Shown here: one piece after another, positions 37,243-41,839 of the stretch | How positions within the stretch are numbered: position 1 is the stretch's first letter | How the letters are laid out: the number at the start of each line of letters is the position of its first letter | NCBI GenBank assembly: GCA_023384455.1 | Contig: JAHDWH010000028.1 | Coordinates: 1 to 41,839 of the forward strand | From: Caldilineaceae bacterium | Lineage (GTDB): Bacteria > Chloroflexota > Anaerolineae > Caldilineales > Caldilineaceae | Direction: 5' to 3' | DNA: 41,839 bases | Position numbers and translations under genes: made by a program | Notes under the pieces: model-generated | Database searches by the model: none | What the model was told of the DNA's origin: nothing | The model's input: the letters and a program-made list of their open reading frames with translations, nothing else

Positions 37243-37280
37243 GACGTGAGATCACATGACGACACCTCACGTTTCACGTT
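37243..37280. repeat. CGTGAAACGTGAG-type inverted repeat, copy 3 (shorter)
   Basis: GACGTGAGATC and CCTCACGTTTCACG pair partially. It lies between leuB and the HEPN remnant, in a 498-base stretch (37187-37684) whose only other contents are that remnant and the TIR repeat. Confidence 0.55.
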
Positions 37281-37350
37281 TTACCGGTCTGACCGGGGAA
37301 CTAACACCTGTGCGTTATTTCCTCGCTGGTCCGGAGTAGGTAGCCAAGTT

Positions 37351-37568
37351 TGAGCTTCGGCACAGTCGTTCCGCGTACCCACAATCTGATCGAACTGCTT
37401 GGCCTGTGTCTGCCCTTTGAAAGCAGATTGAGCCTTCAGCAAGATTTGCTCGTTGCTCTTGACCGGTACGCGGTGTTGTACCGATACCCCGGCGATTCGG
37501 CAGACAGAGAAGAAGCCCGCCGCGCCTATCCAACGATCGTTGAACTACGTCAGTTTATGCAAATGTAA
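37351..37568 (+). pseudogene. C-terminal fragment of a HEPN-domain protein
   Basis: The stretch of about 72 residues, from VVPRTHNLIELL to YRYPGDSADREEARRAYPTI, matches the C-terminal half of HEPN proteins (THDL, then YRYP and EEA). Intact ones are about 120-140 residues long. The N-terminal half is missing: a stop codon (TAG 37341-37343) lies 9 bases upstream of the first usable TTG. The stop TAA lies in the left end of the TIR repeat at 37565. HEPN proteins usually pair with nucleotidyltransferases as toxin-antitoxin modules; no partner is seen. It is probably a remnant. Confidence 0.65.
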
Positions 37569-37668
37569 CTGCTCACCCCCTCCCAACCTCCCCCACTGTG
37601 GGGGAGGAGTCGATCCCCTACCCCTCCCTGGAATGGGGAGGGGTAGGGTGGGGTGGCTGAACAGTTAC
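37565..37668 (+). repeat. GTAACTG-TIR repeat, best full copy (104 bp)
   Basis: Starts GTAACTGCTCACCCC and ends GGTGGCTGAACAGTTAC, giving an 11-base imperfect terminal inverted repeat. The interior holds CCCCCACTGTGGGGG and CCCTCCCTGGAATGGGGAGGG. No target-site duplication is obvious. The right end lies 16 bases before the radical SAM gene start, so it may form part of that gene's leader. Confidence 0.85.
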
Positions 37669-37684
37669 TGCCACAGAGAGTCCT

Positions 37685-39043
37685 ATGCCCCCCGTCACCC
37701 TGCAATCCCCATCCAAACTGACCAGCGGCGTTATCGCGCCGCCCCCGGCCTTCCACATAATGCTGAAGCCCCGGGGCGCCATCTGCAACCTGGACTGCCA
37801 CTACTGCTACTTTCTGAGCAAAGAGGCGATGTATCCGGGCAGCAAATTCCGTATGGACGAGGCGCTGCTGGAAGAGTATACAAAGCAGTATATCGCCGGC
37901 CAGCGGGTTCCAGAGGTCACCTTCGCCTGGCAGGGGGGCGAGCCGACGCTGATGGGGCTGGAATTCTTCCAGAAGTCGGTGGAGTTCCAGCAGAAGCACA
38001 AGCGGCCTGGGATGCGGGTGGAGAACGCCCTGCAAACCAACGGCACACTCCTGGACGACGATTGGGCGGCCTTTTTTGCCCAAAACGATTTTCTGATCGG
38101 TCTGAGTATGGACGGCCCCCAGCATCTCCACGACGCCTACCGGGTGGACAAAGGAGGCGCACCCACTTGGGAAAAGGTGATGCGGGCGGCCCGGCTGCTC
38201 CACAAACACGGGGTGCGCTTCAATATCCTGACGACCGTCCATGCGGCCAACGCGCCCCATCCGGTGGAGGTCTACCGCTTTCTGCGGGACGAAGTGAAGA
38301 CCGAATTTATGCAGTTTATCCCGATTGTAGAGCGGGACAACGAGACCGGCTATCAGGAAGGGGACGACGTAAAGGAGCGCTCGGTGACTGCCGAGCAGTA
38401 CGGCCAATTTCTGATTGGCATCTTCGAGGAGTGGGTGCGCCGGGACGTGGGGAAGGTCTACGTGCAGATTTTCGATGTGGCCCTGGCCGCCTACAGCGGC
38501 AACCGGCCCGGTCTCTGTATTTTCGAGGAGACCTGCGGTTCGGCCCTGGCAATGGAGCACAACGGCGATCTCTTCTCCTGCGACCACTACGTGGAACCCA
38601 ACTATCTGCTGGGCAACATCCAGGAAATCCCGCTGATCGAAATGGTGGGGTCCCCGGGCCAGCGCAAGTTTGGCACAGACAAGCGGGATACCCTGCCTCA
38701 ATATTGTCTGGACTGCGAGGTAAAATTTGTCTGCAACGGGGGCTGCCCCAAAAACCGCTTCATCGAAACGCCGGACGGGCAACCGGGTCTCAATTATCTT
38801 TGCGCGGGCTATCGGGCTTTCTTCAATCACGTGCGCCCGCACATGAATTTTATGACCAACGAACTGCACAACCGCCGCGCCCCGGCCAATATAATGGGTT
38901 TTATGGCCCAGCAGGATAAGCGGGTGCAGGAATTGTTCAGCCGGGCCAACCGCAACGATCCCTGTCCCTGTGGCAGCGGGCGCAAGTTCAAACAGTGCCA
39001 CGGACAGGCTCGCCAGGCGTCTAGCCGATCAGGGCGCAAGTAG
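37685..39043 (+). CDS. Radical SAM protein, anaerobic sulfatase-maturating-enzyme-like, with SEC-C motif
   Basis: The 452-residue protein has the radical SAM cluster C34-X3-C38-X2-C41 (CNLDCHYCYF). The GGEPTLMG, LQTNGTLL and FLIGLSMDGP motifs and the SPASM region with auxiliary Fe-S cysteines (CGSALAMEHNGDLFSCDHYV; CLDCEVKFVCNGGCPKN) match anSME. These enzymes oxidise the sulfatase active-site Cys to formylglycine using S-adenosylmethionine without oxygen. A C-terminal SEC-C zinc motif (C427-P-C429...C438-H439) is added. AGAGAG precedes the ATG. The Cys-type sulfatase at 14359 is a natural substrate candidate. A different radical SAM function cannot be excluded. Confidence 0.9.
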   Translation: MPPVTLQSPSKLTSGVIAPPPAFHIMLKPRGAICNLDCHYCYFLSKEAMYPGSKFRMDEALLEEYTKQYIAGQRVPEVTFAWQGGEPTLMGLEFFQKSVEFQQKHKRPGMRVENALQTNGTLLDDDWAAFFAQNDFLIGLSMDGPQHLHDAYRVDKGGAPTWEKVMRAARLLHKHGVRFNILTTVHAANAPHPVEVYRFLRDEVKTEFMQFIPIVERDNETGYQEGDDVKERSVTAEQYGQFLIGIFEEWVRRDVGKVYVQIFDVALAAYSGNRPGLCIFEETCGSALAMEHNGDLFSCDHYVEPNYLLGNIQEIPLIEMVGSPGQRKFGTDKRDTLPQYCLDCEVKFVCNGGCPKNRFIETPDGQPGLNYLCAGYRAFFNHVRPHMNFMTNELHNRRAPANIMGFMAQQDKRVQELFSRANRNDPCPCGSGRKFKQCHGQARQASSRSGRK

Positions 39044-39118
39044 TTGAGCCGTGTGGCTGCTCTCGCGGGGTCACGGACCCGCGGGGGGCGGGAAACCCAC
39101 GACTATTTCCGCCGCGCT

Positions 39119-39502
39119 CTATTTCCGGTTCAAAATCTGCCGGCAGACAATGGGCAACTCCACGCTGATCCTCTCCAGTTCACGTTGAAGCTCTGGCAGT
39201 TGCAGGCTGATTTCGCTTCTCAATTTCTGCAGAGCGCTCTCTTCGGTCTGGGCGCAAAGGTTTGAAAGCGCCTCCGCGCTGAACATTTTTGCGCTGGACT
39301 TGAGAGAATGGGCCGCCCGGTACACGGCCGGCAGGTTGTCCGCGGCCAATTCCACTTTCATCTCACCGACCATTTTCGCCGAGCTCTCCAGAAAGTAATC
39401 CACCATTTGCAGCACAATCTCCCGATCTCCGCCACAGGCATCTATGACATATGTCTGGATGATCTCCGGGTTCAGCGGAATGTGTCTGTTCTTTTCGCTC
39501 AT
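39119..39502 (-). CDS. Hpt (histidine phosphotransfer) protein, downstream of a pair
   Basis: The start at ATG 39502 overlaps the previous stop by four bases (ATGA), so it is coupled to the upstream Hpt gene. The 127-residue protein is all helical with the phospho-acceptor H65 in AAHSLKSSAKMFSAEAL. Hpt proteins shuttle phosphate between receiver domains. No hybrid kinase is adjacent. Receiver proteins exist at the left end of the window. The last 30 residues (LPELQRELERISVELPIV) look like a short coiled coil. Confidence 0.88.
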   Translation of the reverse strand: MSEKNRHIPLNPEIIQTYVIDACGGDREIVLQMVDYFLESSAKMVGEMKVELAADNLPAVYRAAHSLKSSAKMFSAEALSNLCAQTEESALQKLRSEISLQLPELQRELERISVELPIVCRQILNRK

Positions 39503-39906
39503 TCTTCGGTTGCCTCCACCCATCGTTTCCGCTCGGTTGCCAGGACCGCCGCCACCAGCTTAAATTCTGCCCGGGCTGACTCCAGAAGGGGAGCGATTCC
39601 GTTTGGAGTTTTGGACCGGGCCATCCGTTCAATCTGTCCGCTTAACTCGGAAAGGGCGAGTGCGCCAAAGGTAGCCGAGCTGGATTTGAGTGAATGCGCG
39701 CTGATTTCCAGTGTGCGAAACTCCTGACTTTCGATTTCCGTGGACATCTTGCGCAGATGATCCGTACTGTCGTTGACAAAGATGTCGATCAGTTCTAACA
39801 TAATTTCTGGGTCGTGATCGGCTACATCCTCTGCCAGCGCGTAGAGGACTGTGTATTCTATCGGACTATGAGGCACGCTGTGGCCTTCTGTCAAATGTAA
39901 TTCCAT
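39499..39906 (-). CDS. Hpt (histidine phosphotransfer) protein, upstream of a pair
   Basis: ATG 39906 (MELHLTEGH) is preferred because AAGGAAGG lies about 12 bases upstream; a longer frame exists from 39951. The 135-residue protein has the phospho-acceptor H71 in SAHSLKSSSATFGALALSEL. It shares its pattern with the next gene, which suggests a tandem duplication. Both are on the minus strand, convergent with the radical SAM gene and divergent from the glycosyltransferase. Confidence 0.87.
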   Translation of the reverse strand: MELHLTEGHSVPHSPIEYTVLYALAEDVADHDPEIMLELIDIFVNDSTDHLRKMSTEIESQEFRTLEISAHSLKSSSATFGALALSELSGQIERMARSKTPNGIAPLLESARAEFKLVAAVLATERKRWVEATEE

Positions 39907-40008
39907 ACGGTTACTGCCTTCCTTTCGTCGGTCCAACGCTCTGCCTTTCATTATACAACAGGGGCCGGGTTTTCAGGAGAAATCTTCCTGTGTTGGAACG
40001 GGTGGGAT

Positions 40009-40037
40009 TTGGTTGGCATTTGGCTTTCAGCTATACT
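40009..40037 (+). promoter_or_regulatory. Promoter candidate of the glycosyltransferase gene
   Basis: TTGGTT (40009-40014), 17 bases, TATACT (40032-40037). The leader would be about 155 bases. Confidence 0.5.
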
Positions 40038-40198
40038 GGGACGGTTGATCTCCGACACTGCCGACGGCGATAGGTCCGTCGGTATATTTTTGTGCGGTCA
40101 ACGGATTGGCAAACTGGCTCAGCCAGGGGTGGGTTGGCAAGGCACGTCACAGGTGGCCTCTGACGGTCAATGGTACGCATTTAAGCGAAAGGGATTGT

Positions 40199-41740
40199 AT
40201 GGGTGTGGGGTCGTTCGCGCTTATTTTCCAGATTTTGTACGCATTGGGCGCAACCGGCCTGGGACTCTACGGTCTTCACGCGCTTTGGCTCACCCTGTGC
40301 CTGCACCGTCCTGCCCGCTTTCCCCTGCCAGCCCCCTCTCCCGGGGATCTGTCCGCCATCGATCTGCCCGCTGTCACTGTGCAACTGCCCATCTACAACG
40401 AGCGCCACGTCGTCGTGCGTCTGCTGGATGCCTGCGCCCGGTTTGACTATCCGCCGGACAGATTACAGATCCAATTACTCGACGATTCCACAGATCAGAC
40501 CACCAGCCTTATCCAGCGTCACGTGGAAGAGTGGCAGCGGCGCGGGGTGAATGTGGCGCTGGTGCATCGGGACGCGCGGGAGGGCTACAAAGCCGGGGCC
40601 CTGCGGGACGGGTTGGCCTCGGCCACAGGCGAATTCATCGCCATCTTCGACGCCGACTTTGAACCCCCCGCCGATTTTCTGGCCCGCACGATTCCCCATT
40701 TCCTGGGCGAAGGCAGGGCCGGAATCGGCTTTGTCCAGGCCCGCTGGGGACACCTGAACCAGAATTATTCCGTCCTGACCAACTGTCAGGCACTGGCCCT
40801 GGACGGCCATTTTGTGGTGGAGCAGACGGCGCGCCAGGCTGCGGGCTATCCCTTCGGCTTCAATGGCTCCGGTGGCGTCTGGCGACGGGCCTGCATCGAA
40901 GACCCGGCGGTGGGCGGCTGGCAGGCCGATACCCTCTGCGAGGACCTGGACCTGAGCTATCGGGCGCAGTTGGCCGGTTGGCAGCCCCTCTTTCTGCCCG
41001 ATCTGGTCGCGCCCGCCGAGATTCCACCCCAACTGCTCGCCTTCAAACGCCAACAGTTTCGCTGGGCCAAAGGCAGCGTGCAGACGCTCAAAAAACTGGG
41101 CAGTGCAGTCTGGCGCAGCGGATGGTCTCTGCCCGCCCGTCTGGCCGGGCTGTTCCATCTGGGCAACTATCTGATCCATCCCCTGCTGCTGTTCCTGCTG
41201 CTGATTACACCTCTGCTGCTGCTGTTGGGCGTCGATCCCTTTGGCCCGTTGGCCTGGCTCAGTCTGGCCTCGGTTGGCCCGCCTCTGCTCTACGCCGTAG
41301 CCCAGCGGCGGCTGTCGCGGCGGCTCTGGCTGCGCCGCTGGGCCTATCTGCCTGTGCTGACGCTGCTGGGGATGGGTCTCTGCCTGAACAATACGCTGGC
41401 TGTCTGGCAGGCATTCGCCAATCGCCCCGGCCCCTTTCTGCGTACGCCTAAGTTTCGTGTAGAGGATCGGGCCGATTCCTGGCGGGGGAGCAGCTACGCC
41501 CTGGCCCTGGACCCGGTAGTTCTGGGCGAAGCGCTGCTGGCACTCTACGCATTGGGGAGTGTCTGGCTGGCCGCGGCCCAGGGCAAGTGGTGGTCCCTGC
41601 CCTTTTTGCTGCTCTACGCGGCGGGCTTTGGGCTGATGGTGGGGATGGGTGTGGGCCAGTCGCTCCGCTTGCGGGGGCGACGCAGACGCCAGACCGCCCG
41701 GTTTCGCGCCGCCGATCTTGTCAAAACCCAGGGGCGTTAG
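40199..41740 (+). CDS. Membrane glycosyltransferase family 2 (processive, cellulose/mannan-synthase-like)
   Basis: ATG 40199 has AAAGGG upstream and gives 513 residues. One N-terminal membrane helix (about 8-35) precedes a GT-A catalytic domain with LPIYNE, DD (95-96), D151-A-D153, E248-D249 and the Q285-Q-F-R288-W289 motif. That set is typical of processive beta-glycan synthases. Four or five more hydrophobic helices follow (about 310-500). It probably makes a glucan or mannan at the membrane and exports it; the product cannot be told. No PilZ domain is visible, so direct c-di-GMP control is not evident despite the GGDEF-EAL protein at the other end of the window. Confidence 0.88.
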   Translation: MGVGSFALIFQILYALGATGLGLYGLHALWLTLCLHRPARFPLPAPSPGDLSAIDLPAVTVQLPIYNERHVVVRLLDACARFDYPPDRLQIQLLDDSTDQTTSLIQRHVEEWQRRGVNVALVHRDAREGYKAGALRDGLASATGEFIAIFDADFEPPADFLARTIPHFLGEGRAGIGFVQARWGHLNQNYSVLTNCQALALDGHFVVEQTARQAAGYPFGFNGSGGVWRRACIEDPAVGGWQADTLCEDLDLSYRAQLAGWQPLFLPDLVAPAEIPPQLLAFKRQQFRWAKGSVQTLKKLGSAVWRSGWSLPARLAGLFHLGNYLIHPLLLFLLLITPLLLLLGVDPFGPLAWLSLASVGPPLLYAVAQRRLSRRLWLRRWAYLPVLTLLGMGLCLNNTLAVWQAFANRPGPFLRTPKFRVEDRADSWRGSSYALALDPVVLGEALLALYALGSVWLAAAQGKWWSLPFLLLYAAGFGLMVGMGVGQSLRLRGRRRRQTARFRAADLVKTQGR

Positions 41741-41750
41741 TACAATAACG

Positions 41751-41839
41751 GTAACTGTTCACCCCCTCCCAACCTCCCCCACTGTGGGGGAGGAGTCGAT
41801 CCACTTCCCGCCCTGGAATGGGGAGGGGTAGGGTGGGGT
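41751..41839 (+). repeat. GTAACTG-TIR repeat running off the window end
   Basis: Starts GTAACTGTTCACCCCC and follows the 37565 copy closely up to GGGGTAGGGTGGGGT, where the window stops about 15 bases short of its expected right end. Confidence 0.85.

Noticed and set aside
40081..40198. Longer N-terminus of the glycosyltransferase from 40106
   Set aside because: The added 31 residues are polar and lack an RBS, while ATG 40199 has AAAGGG and begins the first membrane helix.
1..41839. Prophage, integrated plasmid or IS element
   Set aside because: No integrase, transposase, replication or phage structural gene was found; only short non-coding repeats.

Overview
The window is GC-rich and densely coded. 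It most resembles a member of the Chloroflexota (Anaerolineae/Caldilineae type). That placement is inference from a lipoprotein with a long Thr/Pro linker, a giant Ser/Thr kinase with TPR repeats, a fused gamma-alpha 2-oxoacid:ferredoxin oxidoreductase, and many short palindromic intergenic repeats. No rRNA, tRNA, CRISPR array, transposase or phage gene was seen. Both ends of the window lie in copies of the same repeat in the same orientation, so it may be a whole contig that ended in repeats.

Layout. 0.1-4.5 kb: two multidomain signalling proteins, REC-PAS-GAF-histidine kinase (phospho-acceptor His missing) and REC-PAS-GGDEF-EAL. 4.6-8.5 kb: a GntR/FCD regulator with a clear promoter and a palindrome at its start site, then the two subunits of a 2-oxoacid:ferredoxin oxidoreductase. 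8.7-13.9 kb, minus strand: acyltransferase, SirB1-like protein, an unrecognised 610-residue protein, DUF72 protein, SRPBCC protein. 14.4-17.7 kb: sulfatase, lipoprotein, cold-shock protein and a decayed MaoC-type hydratase gene. 18-23.9 kb: a coupled pair, FHA-FHA-LCAT-like hydrolase plus a 1424-residue kinase with three membrane segments and TPRs. 24.2-30.5 kb: glutamate synthase large and small subunits. 30.8-31.6 kb: a small pair, DUF5678-like protein plus retropepsin-like protease. 31.7-37.2 kb: leuC, leuD and leuB with a DUF84 phosphatase, a methyltransferase and a PhyH dioxygenase between them. 37.3-41.7 kb: HEPN remnant, radical-SAM sulfatase-maturase-like enzyme, two coupled Hpt proteins and a membrane glycosyltransferase.

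How the genes work together. gltB/gltD and leuBCD are ordinary nitrogen and leucine metabolism. The oxidoreductase looks controlled by the adjacent FCD regulator. The Cys-type sulfatase needs formylglycine, and the radical SAM enzyme 22 kb away is a plausible maturase. The Hpt proteins could relay phosphate for receiver-containing proteins such as those at the left end. The best candidates for undescribed biology are the FHA-hydrolase/TPR-kinase pair, the DUF5678/retropepsin pair, and the 610-residue protein, whose C-terminal part carries nucleoside-phosphorylase-like motifs and which is translationally coupled to a SirB1-like protein.

The intergenic space is full of inverted repeats. One family, about 103 bp with GTAACTGYTCA-type ends, has four copies complete or running off the window end, one 64 bp half copy, one divergent end at the left edge, and a related element with the same ends but a different interior.
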